Shown one piece after another: positions 8,404-16,933 of a stretch of DNA of 55,350 bases. Source of the DNA: a bacterium (lineage in GTDB: Bacteria > UBA10199 > 2-02-FULL-44-16 > JAAZCA01). Under the pieces are notes generated by a model. It worked only from the letters and a program-made list of their open reading frames with translations. It searched no databases and had not been told where the DNA came from. The DNA is taken from contig JBAZOP010000010.1 of the NCBI GenBank assembly GCA_041648665.1, positions 1-55,350 of the forward strand, given 5' to 3'. A program made the translations under genes and the position numbers. Numbering within the stretch: the stretch's first letter is position 1; each line of letters begins with the position of its first letter.

Positions 8404-9680
8404 CTCCACTCCCCCCTTGCGCGCACGCCGTTCACCCGTGTGATTGCAGCCGCCCCCATGGCGCCGTAGCCGATCCGCCCCGCAGGTAGCCGCAGCTCAA
8501 TAGCGTTGTCTGAAAAGGCCTTCACCATCCCTTGGCCGTCCGCCTCCCTGGAGGTGACAATGACATCCATGGACTTTCCGATCAAGTGCTGAAGGAACGC
8601 GCCGCGTTTTTTTGCGGCCATGGTCCTAAGCTCCGATGCCCTCCTGCGCCTCATCGCGCAGCTCACCTGACCTGGCATGGAGGCCGCCGGGGTCCCCTCT
8701 CTGGGAGAAAAGGGAAACACGTGCAGCCCTGCGATCGGCATGGATTCGAGGAGCAAAAGCGTGGCCCTGTGGTCCTCCTCGGTCTCGCCGGGGAGACCCG
8801 CGATGATGTCGCCCGTGATCGCGATCCCCGGCGCCGCCCTCGCGAGCGCATCTGCGGATTCTTTGACATCCCGGGCGCCATAGCCCCTGCGCATGCGGCG
8901 GAGCACCGCGTCCGAGCCGCTCTGTATCGAGAGGTGGACGTGCCTGCAGAGGCCGCCCGAGGAGATGATTTCACCCAACTCTGCGCCGGCATGTTTGGGG
9001 TCGAGCGAGCTCAGCCTGATTCGGGGGACACGCTCGTCTGTCACAAGGTTTTTCACGAGGTCGAAGAGCCTGACCTTGGGCGAGAGGTCCCCCCCGTATT
9101 GCCCCAGGTCTATGCCGACGAGGATGATCTCTTGATGATGCTCTCCGAGCCTCTTCGCCGCAGAGACGACGAGGGAGGGGGCGAGGCTCCGAGAGGGACC
9201 CCTGGCCTTTGCAATGATGCAGTAGGCACAGGCCTTGTCGCAGCCCTCCTGTATCTTGAGAAACGCGCGAGCCCTCGACTGCGCATCGCAGGCCACTGGC
9301 CCGAACGCGCGATCGCGGGCAGCGCATTCTCCCTGGATCCCGGCGCGTTCAAGGATGAAACTGATGAGCCCCTCCCTGTCGGAGGTGCCGAACACCCCGT
9401 CGACTTCGCGCATTGCAACGAGTTTGTCCCTCGCGACTTCGCCGTAGCAGCCGGCCGCGATGACGCACGCGGCGGGCGAACGCTTCCTGGCCCTGTTCAG
9501 CATCTGCCTCGATTGCGCAGAGGCCAGCGCCGTGACGGTGCACGTGTTGACGACGTAGACCTCGGCATCATCCTCGAAATCGACTATATCGAGACCCGCT
9601 GCAGCAAGAGCCTGCGCGACCGCCTCGGTATCCGACCAGTTGGCCTTGCAGCCAAGCGTTGTGAGGGCGACGCGCATCAT
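8400..9680 (-). CDS. mtaB: tRNA t6A37 methylthiotransferase MtaB
   Basis: A 426-residue radical SAM enzyme that adds a methylthio group to t6A37 in tRNAs reading ANN codons. An N-terminal UPF0004 domain carries three cluster Cys at 11, 47 and 78. The radical SAM motif is Cys147-x3-Cys151-x2-Cys154 (GCDKACAYC). A TRAM-like C-terminus is present. The first residues (LTTLGCKANWSDTE) separate MtaB from MiaB and RimO. The ATG at 9680 overlaps the mnmA stop by 4 bp (ATGA). Confidence 0.93.
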   Translation of the reverse strand: MMRVALTTLGCKANWSDTEAVAQALAAAGLDIVDFEDDAEVYVVNTCTVTALASAQSRQMLNRARKRSPAACVIAAGCYGEVARDKLVAMREVDGVFGTSDREGLISFILERAGIQGECAARDRAFGPVACDAQSRARAFLKIQEGCDKACAYCIIAKARGPSRSLAPSLVVSAAKRLGEHHQEIILVGIDLGQYGGDLSPKVRLFDLVKNLVTDERVPRIRLSSLDPKHAGAELGEIISSGGLCRHVHLSIQSGSDAVLRRMRRGYGARDVKESADALARAAPGIAITGDIIAGLPGETEEDHRATLLLLESMPIAGLHVFPFSPREGTPAASMPGQVSCAMRRRRASELRTMAAKKRGAFLQHLIGKSMDVIVTSREADGQGMVKAFSDNAIELRLPAGRIGYGAMGAAAITRVNGVRARGEWR

Positions 9681-10747
9681 TCTATCCATCCCCCTCCCAG
9701 GACTTCATCCCCATCATAGAATACCGCCGCCTGGCCGGGCGCAGGGGCACGCACCGGTTCGTCGAAGAGCACCCTGCACCTCTGTGCGCCCTGCATCTCA
9801 ATGCGCGCAGGCGCGCCCTGGTGCGTGGATCTCACCTTCACCACGGAGTTCCTGTCCCCCGCATTATTCGGGTGGGTCCAGCTCACGCCCGAGACCGTGA
9901 TCTCGCTTCGCATGAGATCAGCGTCCTGGCCGAGGACCACGCGGTTTTGGGCCCGGTCTATCGAGAGCACGTACTGCCTGCGGCCAAAGGCCTTGCCAAG
10001 CCCCCTGCGCTGCCCGACCGTGTATCGATATATCCCCTCGTGAGTGCCGAGCCGCTTTCCTGCGGCGTCCACGAACTCCCCGGGCCCGCCGATCCTCTCC
10101 GCGGCCTGCGACTCGACGAACGGGGCGTAACCATCGTCGGGCGCAAAGCAGACCTCCTGGCTCTCCTTCTTCTCGGCATTGTCGAACGTGAGCTCGGCCG
10201 CCTTTTTCCTCACCTCGGACTTATTCAGTTCCCCTAGCGGAAAGAGGAGTCTGGAGAGCTCTTCCTGTCCCAGGCTGAAGAGGAAATACGACTGGTCCTT
10301 CTTCTCGTCGCAGGATCTCTGGAGCGCAAACGCGCCGCCCCTCTCCTCGATGCGCGCGTAGTGGCCCGTGGCGCAGAGCCCGGCGCCGAGACGGGCGGCC
10401 TCCTCCATGAGAGCGGGGAATTTGATCGAGCGATTGCACGCGACGCACGGCGACGGGGTTCGGCCCGAGAGGTACTCCTCCACGAACGGGTCGATCACCA
10501 GTTTCTTGAACTCCATCTTGCGGTCGATCGAAATATGGGGGATCCCTAGACCCTCGCAGACCTTCCTCGCGTCCATCCTGTCCCTCGCGGAGCAGCAGCT
10601 CTGCCCCCGCAAGGCATGACAGGAGAACATGTCTATGGACATGCCGACCACGTCATAGCCCTGCTCGACGAGCAGCGCAGCCGCGACGGAGGAGTCCACG
10701 CCGCCGCTCATCGCGACGACGACCTTTTTTCCGCAACCATGTGTCAT
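9677..10747 (-). CDS. mnmA: tRNA 2-thiouridylase MnmA
   Basis: A 356-residue enzyme that thiolates U34 of Lys, Glu and Gln tRNAs. The PP-loop SGGVDS is at 14-19. The catalytic Cys pair is Cys104 (in CVACNRSIKF) and Cys200 (in ESQEVCFAPDD). The ATG at 10747 gives the usual short N-terminus. A GTG at 10777 overlapping the cysE stop (GTGA) is an alternative that would add ten residues and couple the two genes. The gene sits between cysE and mtaB, so sulfur supply and tRNA thiolation are clustered. Confidence 0.95.
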   Translation of the reverse strand: MTHGCGKKVVVAMSGGVDSSVAAALLVEQGYDVVGMSIDMFSCHALRGQSCCSARDRMDARKVCEGLGIPHISIDRKMEFKKLVIDPFVEEYLSGRTPSPCVACNRSIKFPALMEEAARLGAGLCATGHYARIEERGGAFALQRSCDEKKDQSYFLFSLGQEELSRLLFPLGELNKSEVRKKAAELTFDNAEKKESQEVCFAPDDGYAPFVESQAAERIGGPGEFVDAAGKRLGTHEGIYRYTVGQRRGLGKAFGRRQYVLSIDRAQNRVVLGQDADLMRSEITVSGVSWTHPNNAGDRNSVVKVRSTHQGAPARIEMQGAQRCRVLFDEPVRAPAPGQAAVFYDGDEVLGGGWIE

Positions 10748-10773
10748 ATTCCAATCCGACTTCCGAAACGAGG

Positions 10774-11442
10774 TCACGACTTCTTCTCAAGAAATTCGAG
10801 GCGTCTCTCCAGCTCCACGATCGAGCGGCGCATGCCGTCCATCGCCTCTCCGAACGGGTCGGGGAGCGTGTTGTGCGCAAGATCGTACTCGTGCACCTGC
10901 CCGTGATGGATGATCGGGTCCCGGCGATGCACGACCCTGCCCGGTATTCCCACCACAGTGGAGTGGGTGGGCACGTCGTGTATCACGACCGAGCAGGAAC
11001 CTATGCGGCTGTCGTGGCCGATCTTGATGGGGCCCAGGATGATGGCGCCGGCGCCCACCACCACCTTGTCCTCGAGGGTCGGGTGACGCTTGCCCTTGCT
11101 CCAGCTCACGCCGCCCAAGGTGACCCCCTGGTACAGGGTCACGTCCTCGCCGATCACCGTTGTCTCGCCGATGACTATGCCCATGCCGTGGTCTATGAAG
11201 AAACGTCTGCCGATGGTGGCAGCAGGATGGATTTCGATACCCGTGATCCAGCGGGAAAACTGGGACAAAACCCTCGCCAACAGCTTCAAGTGATGCTTCC
11301 ATAAGCCATGTGCAACCCTATGTAATACAAGGGCATGCAAACCAGGATAGCAGAGGATAATCTCAAGCCTCGATCGCGCCGCAGGGTCGCGCTCAAAGAC
11401 CATCCTGAAATCGTCCCTGATCGTCTTTATGAGGTTTATCAT
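10774..11442 (-). CDS. cysE: Serine O-acetyltransferase
   Basis: This 222-residue left-handed beta-helix acyltransferase makes O-acetylserine from serine and acetyl-CoA, the committed step to cysteine. Catalytic Asp84-His85 lies in IDHGMGIVIGET, followed by hexapeptide repeats and LYQGVTLGG. The short N-terminus and the C-terminal helix resemble the EpsC-type enzymes. The ATG at 11442 has only a weak AGAG ribosome-binding site. The gene follows tRNA-Pro by about 40 bp. Its product feeds the sulfur used by downstream mnmA and mtaB, which may explain the neighbourhood. Confidence 0.93.
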   Translation of the reverse strand: MINLIKTIRDDFRMVFERDPAARSRLEIILCYPGLHALVLHRVAHGLWKHHLKLLARVLSQFSRWITGIEIHPAATIGRRFFIDHGMGIVIGETTVIGEDVTLYQGVTLGGVSWSKGKRHPTLEDKVVVGAGAIILGPIKIGHDSRIGSCSVVIHDVPTHSTVVGIPGRVVHRRDPIIHHGQVHEYDLAHNTLPDPFGEAMDGMRRSIVELERRLEFLEKKS

Positions 11443-11460
11443 GATCTCTTGAGGAAACCC

Positions 11461-11586
11461 GGATCTCTTACCCCCCGATGTCGGGGCGGCCGGATTCGAA
11501 CCGGCGACCTCTTGCACCCCAAGCAAGCGCTCTAGTCCAGGCTGAGCTACGCCCCGTGTCTCAGACAGCCGGGGGGTAAGAGTTCC
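11461..11586. repeat. 16-bp inverted repeat bracketing tRNA-Pro
   Basis: GGATCTCTTACCCCCC (11461-11476) and its complement GGGGGGTAAGAGTTCC (11571-11586) pair at 15 of 16 positions, with a perfect 12-bp core. The tRNA-Pro gene lies between them. In the transcript the arms would form a stem closing the tRNA, perhaps a processing signal. Confidence 0.75.
11481..11556 (-). tRNA. tRNA-Pro (GGG)
   Basis: A 76-nt cloverleaf with acceptor CGGGGCG/CGCCCCG, T-arm GGTTCGAATCC, anticodon stem CTTGC/GCAAG and loop TTGGGGT, so the anticodon is GGG. The discriminator is A and the CCA is not encoded. It lies between the MerR-type gene and cysE inside a 16-bp inverted repeat. Confidence 0.95.
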
Positions 11587-11605
11587 GGGCTTCCCTGTGT
11601 CGATC

Positions 11606-12088
11606 TTATGTCCTGATCAGCGTAAGCAGTTCCTCGAGATCCCTCTTTATCTTCTTGAAGGCCTTGAAGCTGCCCCTGTCCTTCATACCCATCGCGGACC
11701 TTGAAGGGGGCGCATCTTCTTCCTCATCTTCCTCCAGGTCGGTCTCTGAAAAGACGTCGAGCTGACGCGGTCCCTCGACCTTTTCCGCCGCCTCCAGGAC
11801 CTCTTCCTCAGGCTCATGGACAGGAGCTCCGTTGCCGTCGCCCTTTGTGAACTCCTTGAGCCTCTTGCGCGCGCCGTTGATCGTGAAGCGTTCCTCGTAG
11901 AGCAGCTCCTTTATGCGGAGCAGGAGCTCCACGTCCCTGCGCTTATAGAGGCGCTGGCCTGACTTGGACTTAGAGGGTTTTATGTCCGTGAACTCAGACT
12001 CCCAGTACCGCAGGACATAGGGCTTCACCCCGACGAGGTCGCTCACCTCGCCGATACGAAAATAGAGCTTATTAGGGATCTGCGGCAT
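11606..12088 (-). CDS. MerR-family transcriptional regulator
   Basis: A 160-residue protein with an N-terminal MerR winged helix (residues about 8-75: YFRIGEVSDLVGVKPYVLRY, then SGQRLYKRRDVE), an acidic low-complexity linker (about 90-135), and a Lys-rich C-terminal helix. It lacks an effector-binding domain and metal-binding Cys, as is usual for the small MerR proteins found next to ihfA and pheT in proteobacteria. The ATG at 12088 has GGGGAGG at good spacing. An ATG 14 codons upstream lacks such a site. Its target is unknown. Confidence 0.9.
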   Translation of the reverse strand: MPQIPNKLYFRIGEVSDLVGVKPYVLRYWESEFTDIKPSKSKSGQRLYKRRDVELLLRIKELLYEERFTINGARKRLKEFTKGDGNGAPVHEPEEEVLEAAEKVEGPRQLDVFSETDLEEDEEEDAPPSRSAMGMKDRGSFKAFKKIKRDLEELLTLIRT

Positions 12089-12174
12089 ATAAGCCTCCCC
12101 TTCCCTTTGCATCAGGCCGGGCAATCCCATGTCGATTTAGATGTCCGACACGAGGCGACGGCCGGTCATTAGCA

Positions 12175-12468
12175 CTATGCGCCCTGGGCCTCGCCCTTGT
12201 TCAGCGCGGCCTTGAGGACCTGGCTGGGCCTGAACGTGAGCACCCTGCGAGCCGTGATCTCTATCTCCTCGCCGGTCTGGGGATTGCGCCCTATGCGCGG
12301 CCTCTTCTGCCGCACGACGAAGTTGCCGAAACCGGAGATTTTGATCTTCTCGCCGCGCTCCAGCGTCTCCTTCATCGTGTCGAAGACCAGCTCCACAATT
12401 TCAGCCGATTCCTTCTTTGAGAACCCCACCTTCTCGTAGATCTGCTCTATTATCTCGGCCTTCGTCAT
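12175..12468 (-). CDS. ihfA: Integration host factor alpha subunit
   Basis: A 97-residue HU/IHF-family DNA-bending protein. The beta-arm GRNPQTGEEIEITARRVLTF and SGFGNFVVRQK are intact. The position right after pheT is the classical location of ihfA. It normally pairs with IHF beta and bends DNA at sigma-54 promoters, phage sites and origins. GGGAGG precedes the ATG. Assignment as IHF alpha rather than HU rests on context and sequence. Confidence 0.93.
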   Translation of the reverse strand: MTKAEIIEQIYEKVGFSKKESAEIVELVFDTMKETLERGEKIKISGFGNFVVRQKRPRIGRNPQTGEEIEITARRVLTFRPSQVLKAALNKGEAQGA

Positions 12469-12502
12469 GACTGCCTCCCTTCGTTTATAAGTCGTCCGTA
12501 AA

Positions 12503-14563
12503 TCATCTCAGCACAGCGCCAAGCTTTGCCGAGAGATCATCCACTATCTTCGCGTGCGCCGAGCTCGCCTCCTCGTCGGTCAGGGTCCTGTCCGATCTGG
12601 AGAAGCGGAGCGATATGGCCATGCTCTTCTTTCCGGCCGGCAGAGAGCCCCCGCGGAAGACGTCGAACAGCCGCACGTCGTCGAGGATCTTCACGCCGCT
12701 GTCGGATATCACCTTCTCCACTTCGCAGAGCGGCACGCCGTCGTCCAGCATGATCGCGATGTCGCGGATCACGAACGGGAACCTCGAAAACTCGCGGTAC
12801 CTCGGCGCCCTCGACTGGGCGCTCATGGCCAGTTTCTCGAAGCAGAGCTCGAACGCGTAGATCTCCTGCGCGATTCCGAGCCTGCGCGCGAGGTCCGGGT
12901 GCAGCTCGCCCACGAAGCCGACCCTCGCGTTGCCCTGCAGCACATACGCGAACCTGCCGGGGTGCAAAAACGCCGGCGGCTCGCCCCTCTGGAATATCAC
13001 ATCCTCCGAAAGCCCGAGCGCGCCTACGGCGGTCTCGACGCAGAGTTTGGCGTCGTAAAAATCCACCGCCTCCTTGGAGCGCTCCCACGCGCCGGGGCAG
13101 CGGTGCCCGCAGACGAGACCCGCGACCATGCGCGGCTCGTCGATGGAATCGAGCGCCTTCGTCCGCTGGAAGACCTTCTGGAGAACGAATAGGCGCACGT
13201 CCTCGCGTTGGCGCATGAGGTTCTGCTTCGCCGCCTCCACGAGGTTGGGGATGAGCGAGATGATCATCAGCCCCTGCTCGTTGGAGATAGGGTTTATTAT
13301 CCGGATCGGCTCCGGTCCCTGATCCGCGAAAGGAGCCAGGACCTCCTCGGAGGCGAAACCGTAGAGCACGATCTCAGTGAGCCCGGCGCCGATCAGCGCC
13401 CCCCTCACCGCCTCTTCCTCCGTCGCACAGCGCGGCCGGGCGATCGAGGAGAGCACGATCTTGGGCATCGTCGCCTCTATCTCGCCGTAGCCGTACAGGC
13501 GCGCAACCTCCTCGACCAGGTCCACCGGCCTCGTGAGGTCCGGCCTGAAGGTGGGGATCGTAGCAACGATCCTTCCCTTGCCGGACGACGCAACGCCGAG
13601 CCCAAGCCGCTTGAGAATGGAGGCGACCTTCGGCGCGCCAAGATCAGTGCCCAGAACGCGGTTCACGTCGGATGCGGTCAGAGAAAGCCTCGCGGGCATT
13701 ATCTTCTTGGGATAGATGTCGACCCAGTCCTCCGTGGGTGCGCCTCCCGCGGTCTCCACGATGAGAGCGGTCAGCCTGTGAAGCGCGCTGAGCACGCCGT
13801 TCGGATCCACGCCGCGCTCGAAACGCCTGGAAGACTCCGTCGAGAGCCCGATCCTCTTGGAGCTCCTGCGAACGCCCGTCGGGGCGAAGTACGCGCTCTC
13901 GAGCAGGACCTCCACGGTGTCCTCGCGGACCTCAGAGTTCTCGCCGCCCATCACTCCGGCCAGCGCCACGGGACCATTCGCATCGCAGATCATGAGGTCG
14001 TCCGAGGAAAGCAGCCTTTTCACCCCGTCGAGAGTCGCGAAACTGCGGCCCTCCTCGGCGGTCTTGACGATGATCCTCCTGCCGCCGAGCCTAGAGAGGT
14101 CGAAGGCGTGCAGGGGCTGGCCCGTCTCCAGCATGACGTAGTTGGTGGCGTCGACTATGTTGTTGATCGAGCGTATGCCGCAGGCGGCGAGCCTCGCCGA
14201 GATCCATTGCGGCGACGCGCCTATCTTGACCCCCCTGATCACGCGCGCGGCGTACCTGGGGCAGCGCGCCCTGGACTGGACCGAGATCTTCGCGGCCTTG
14301 GCCATGCGTCCCTCGCCCCTGGGCGGCTTCTCGCCGCGCAAGCTCAGCTTGGCGCCGGTGATCGCGGCGATCTCGCGCGCGAGGCCAGCCACCGAGAGGC
14401 AATCGGACCTGTTCGGCGTGACGCCGATCTCGAAGATGGCGGTCCTTCCCGCCTTCTCCAGGGACTCGACCTCGAGACCGCTCATGGTGAGCGACTGGGC
14501 GAGTTTTTCCGCCCCTGTCCTCACCTCCACGAATTCCTGTAGCCAATCCAAAGGTACGCGCAT
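12503..14563 (-). CDS. pheT: Phenylalanine-tRNA ligase beta subunit lacking the tRNA-binding OB domain
   Basis: A 686-residue PheRS beta chain; typical bacterial PheT is about 790-800. The usual EMAP/OB-fold tRNA-binding insert (about residues 40-150) is absent: LTMSGLEVESLEKAGR leads straight to EIGVTPNRSDCLS. The B3/B4 editing region, the B5 DNA-binding-like domain, the catalytic-like core and the C-terminal ferredoxin-fold anticodon-binding domain are present. The ATG at 14563 is 13 nt after the pheS stop. A TTG at 14590 would overlap pheS and is less likely. It forms an alpha2-beta2 enzyme with PheS. Confidence 0.95.
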   Translation of the reverse strand: MRVPLDWLQEFVEVRTGAEKLAQSLTMSGLEVESLEKAGRTAIFEIGVTPNRSDCLSVAGLAREIAAITGAKLSLRGEKPPRGEGRMAKAAKISVQSRARCPRYAARVIRGVKIGASPQWISARLAACGIRSINNIVDATNYVMLETGQPLHAFDLSRLGGRRIIVKTAEEGRSFATLDGVKRLLSSDDLMICDANGPVALAGVMGGENSEVREDTVEVLLESAYFAPTGVRRSSKRIGLSTESSRRFERGVDPNGVLSALHRLTALIVETAGGAPTEDWVDIYPKKIMPARLSLTASDVNRVLGTDLGAPKVASILKRLGLGVASSGKGRIVATIPTFRPDLTRPVDLVEEVARLYGYGEIEATMPKIVLSSIARPRCATEEEAVRGALIGAGLTEIVLYGFASEEVLAPFADQGPEPIRIINPISNEQGLMIISLIPNLVEAAKQNLMRQREDVRLFVLQKVFQRTKALDSIDEPRMVAGLVCGHRCPGAWERSKEAVDFYDAKLCVETAVGALGLSEDVIFQRGEPPAFLHPGRFAYVLQGNARVGFVGELHPDLARRLGIAQEIYAFELCFEKLAMSAQSRAPRYREFSRFPFVIRDIAIMLDDGVPLCEVEKVISDSGVKILDDVRLFDVFRGGSLPAGKKSMAISLRFSRSDRTLTDEEASSAHAKIVDDLSAKLGAVLR

Positions 14564-14576
14564 ATTTTTAAGCCGA

Positions 14577-15614
14577 TCAAAACTGTTCAAGGAATCTCAA
14601 GTCGTTCTCGAAGAACAACCTTATGTCGCCTATCGCGTACTTGAGCATCGCTATCCTCTCGATGCCCATGCCGAAGGCGAACCCGCTGTATGTCTTCGGG
14701 TCGAGCTTCACGGAGTTGAAGACGACCGGGTCCACCATCCCGCAGCCGAGTATTTCGATCCACCCGGTCTGTTTGCAGACGCGGCAACCCGCCCCGCCGC
14801 ACATCACGCACTGGATGTCCACCTCGGCGGAGGGTTCGGTGAACGGGAAGTAGCTCGGCCTGAACCTGACCGCGAGCGAGGGACCGAACATGCGGTGACA
14901 GAATGTGGAGAGCACGCCCTTGAGATCGCCCATCGTGATGTGGCGATCGACCATCAGGCCCTCCACCTGATGAAACATCGGGGAATGCGAGATGTCGTTG
15001 TCCCTGCGGAAGACCGCTCCCGGAAAGATCGCGCAGATCGGGGGCTTCTTTGATTCCATCACATGGATCTGCACGGGAGAGGTATGCGTGCGCAAAAGCC
15101 TCCCCCCCTCGACGTAGAAGGTGTCCTGCATGTCGCGGGCAGGATGGTCGGCCGGAACGCCCAGCGCCTCGAAGTTGTAGTAATCGGTCTCGATCTCGGG
15201 GCCCTCGTGCACGGAGAAACCCATATCCGTGAAAATGGAGAGCACGTCCGCCATGGCCCTGCGCAGCGGGTGCTCGTGGCCGCGGCGCATACCCCTGCCG
15301 GGCAGGGTGATGTCTATGCGCTGTTTCGAGACTGAATCCGCGATCGCGGCGGTGCCGAGCGCAGGGATCAGCTCGGAGAGCCTGGACTCGACTATGGACT
15401 TGGCCACGTTGATCTCGCGGCCCACCTCCGGACGAGCATCCGCAGGCACGTCCTTGAGCGACTTCAGTATGGAGGTGATCAGCCCCTTGCGGCCGAGATA
15501 CTTCACCCTGCAGGCCTCCGCGGACGCGACGTCGCTCACAGAGCCCAATTCGGCCTGCGCCTGCCGCTTCAACTGAGCGATCTCCTCAAGGATTCTTTCC
15601 TTCAAAGCGATCAC
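14577..15614 (-). CDS. pheS: Phenylalanine-tRNA ligase alpha subunit
   Basis: This 345-residue catalytic chain charges tRNA-Phe. It has an N-terminal coiled coil (1-80) and class II motifs, including LPGRGMRRGHEHPL, HTSPVQIHVM, the motif 2 FRRDNDISHSPMFHQVEGL and the C-terminal GFAFGMGIERIAMLKY. The start is a GTG at 15614, 18 bp after rplT, with AAGGCG upstream. Length is normal. Confidence 0.97.
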   Translation of the reverse strand: MIALKERILEEIAQLKRQAQAELGSVSDVASAEACRVKYLGRKGLITSILKSLKDVPADARPEVGREINVAKSIVESRLSELIPALGTAAIADSVSKQRIDITLPGRGMRRGHEHPLRRAMADVLSIFTDMGFSVHEGPEIETDYYNFEALGVPADHPARDMQDTFYVEGGRLLRTHTSPVQIHVMESKKPPICAIFPGAVFRRDNDISHSPMFHQVEGLMVDRHITMGDLKGVLSTFCHRMFGPSLAVRFRPSYFPFTEPSAEVDIQCVMCGGAGCRVCKQTGWIEILGCGMVDPVVFNSVKLDPKTYSGFAFGMGIERIAMLKYAIGDIRLFFENDLRFLEQF

Positions 15615-15632
15615 CGCCTTTTGAAAACGAGC

Positions 15633-15986
15633 CTACTTTGCGCCTCCGGCCATATGCACCAGGACCGCGAAATCCTCCGGATGATTCAAAGCGAGCTCCG
15701 CAAGCATCTTGCGGTTGAGCTCCACCTTCTGCTTCGCGAGGTTTCCGATCAGGCGGCTGTATGATGTGCCGCCGGCCCTCGCGCCGGCCTGGACGCGCGT
15801 CTGCCACAGCCCCCTGAAGGAGCGCTTCTTGAGCTTGCGACCCACGTACGCGTACTGCAGCGCGTGATCGACCGCCTCCATCGCCGTGCGGATCAGGCGG
15901 CTCCGGGCTCCGTAATAACCCTTTGCCTGCTTCAGCACCTTCTTGTGATGGCGCTTCGATTTAAAACCGCGTTTTGCTCGAGGCAT
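15633..15986 (-). CDS. rplT: 50S ribosomal protein L20
   Basis: A 117-residue ribosomal protein that binds 23S rRNA early in assembly. It begins MPRAKRGFKSKRHHKKVLKQ and carries AKGYYGARSRLIRTA. L20 is also a translational repressor of rpmI-rplT in several bacteria. The 88-bp gap before it holds a long dispersed-type palindrome that could influence expression. Confidence 0.98.
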   Translation of the reverse strand: MPRAKRGFKSKRHHKKVLKQAKGYYGARSRLIRTAMEAVDHALQYAYVGRKLKKRSFRGLWQTRVQAGARAGGTSYSRLIGNLAKQKVELNRKMLAELALNHPEDFAVLVHMAGGAK

Positions 15987-16007
15987 CTTGCTACCCTCTC
16001 TTTCCCT

Positions 16008-16074
16008 GTTGAGTACTTCGACTGCGCCAAAGACGCCGCTCAGTATCAACCCTGAGCATGGTCGAAGGGTTGAG
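16008..16074. repeat. Imperfect palindromic repeat between rpmI and rplT
   Basis: CTTCGAC (16016) and GCTCAG (16038) are complemented by CTGAGC (16052) and GTCGAAG (16061), giving a nested hairpin with a 21-bp segment inserted in one arm. The GTCGAAG/GCTCAG palindrome is a well-known dispersed repeat type in environmental bacterial genomes. It fills nearly the whole intergenic gap. Only this copy was noticed in the window. Confidence 0.7.
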
Positions 16075-16272
16075 TTACCTGATGAGCAGAAGCCTGCCGA
16101 TGCGCTTCTCGTCGGCCTTGGAAACATAGCCCTTCGAGCGCAGGCGCCTCTTCTGTTTCCTCGTCCTGTTGGTGAGGATATGGCGCAGCTTCGAGCGCTT
16201 CCTCTTGATCTTTCCCGTCTTCGTCGCGCGGAAGCGCTTGACCGCGCTCCTCTTGCTCTTCAGCTTGGGCAT
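16075..16272 (-). CDS. rpmI: 50S ribosomal protein L35
   Basis: A 65-residue, very basic protein starting MPKLKSKRSAVKRFRATKTG and matching L35 over its full length, including the central HILTNRTRKQKRRLR. It is cotranscribed with infC (18 bp upstream) and rplT, the standard order. Confidence 0.97.
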   Translation of the reverse strand: MPKLKSKRSAVKRFRATKTGKIKRKRSKLRHILTNRTRKQKRRLRSKGYVSKADEKRIGRLLLIR

Positions 16273-16290
16273 CTTGTTCCTCCTCGCCGC

Positions 16291-16896
16291 TCAATCTTTG
16301 GCGGCAGACAATGTCTTCTGAGGTTCGGCCGCCGCTGCCGGCGCCGCCTTCTTTTTGCCCGGCACCAGCATCATGAAGAGCTGCCTCTCCTCCATCTTGG
16401 GGAAGCTCTCCGGCTCGCCGAGCCCCTTCACCTCTTCCACCACCCGCTTCATGCGATCGTGGCCCAGATTCATGTGGGCCATCTCCCTTCCGCGGAAGCG
16501 GATCGACACCTTCACCTTGTCGCCCTCCTCCAGAAACTTCTTTATGTGCCGAAGCTTGGTCTGGAAGTCATGCTCGTCGGTGCTGACGCGCATCTTGATC
16601 TCTTTTATGACCACGACCACCTGGCGCTTCTTCTGCTCGTGCTTGCGCTTCGCCTCCTCGTACTTGAACTTGCCGTAGTCCATCAACTTGCAGACCGGCG
16701 GTCTGGAGGCCGGCGAGATCTCCACGAGGTCGAGGCCGGCATCCTCCGCCATCCTCAGAGCCTGGTGCGTCGGAACCACTCCAAGCTGGCCGCCGGCGTC
16801 GTCTATCAACCTCACCTCCGGCACCCTGATCCTTCGGTTGGTCCTCAGATCATCGGGTTTACCTCGCCTTGCGTTCGAAATCATTGGGGGACGAAT
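16291..16896 (-). CDS. infC: Translation initiation factor IF-3, probable AUU start
   Basis: A 201-residue factor that blocks premature subunit joining and proofreads start codons. The N-domain (RTNRRIRVPEVRLID), the linker with the YGKFKYEEAKRK helix and the C-domain are intact, plus an Ala/Lys tail. The start is best placed at the ATT at 16896: a perfect AGGAGG lies exactly 7 nt before it. The in-frame ATG at 16884 is 19 nt from that site and follows a run of C residues. A rare AUU start is the hallmark of infC autoregulation in enterobacteria. With the ATG start the protein has 197 residues. Confidence 0.96.
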   Translation of the reverse strand: MRPPMISNARRGKPDDLRTNRRIRVPEVRLIDDAGGQLGVVPTHQALRMAEDAGLDLVEISPASRPPVCKLMDYGKFKYEEAKRKHEQKKRQVVVVIKEIKMRVSTDEHDFQTKLRHIKKFLEEGDKVKVSIRFRGREMAHMNLGHDRMKRVVEEVKGLGEPESFPKMEERQLFMMLVPGKKKAAPAAAAEPQKTLSAAKD

Positions 16897-16909
16897 AACT
16901 CCACCTCCT
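16894..16909 (-). promoter_or_regulatory. Strong ribosome-binding site preceding the AUU start of infC
   Basis: On the minus strand AAAGGAGGTGGAGTT precedes ATT CGT CCC. The AGGAGG core (16909-16904) is 7 nt from the ATT. This spacing, not that to the downstream ATG, decides the start and suggests IF-3 feedback control through a non-canonical start codon. Confidence 0.6.
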
Positions 16910-16933
16910 TTGTAAAATGTTTGTGCAACTCCC

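Noticed and set aside
13208..14542. Long plus-strand frame opposite pheT
   Set aside because: Antisense shadow of a well-recognised gene, with composition typical of frame mirroring.
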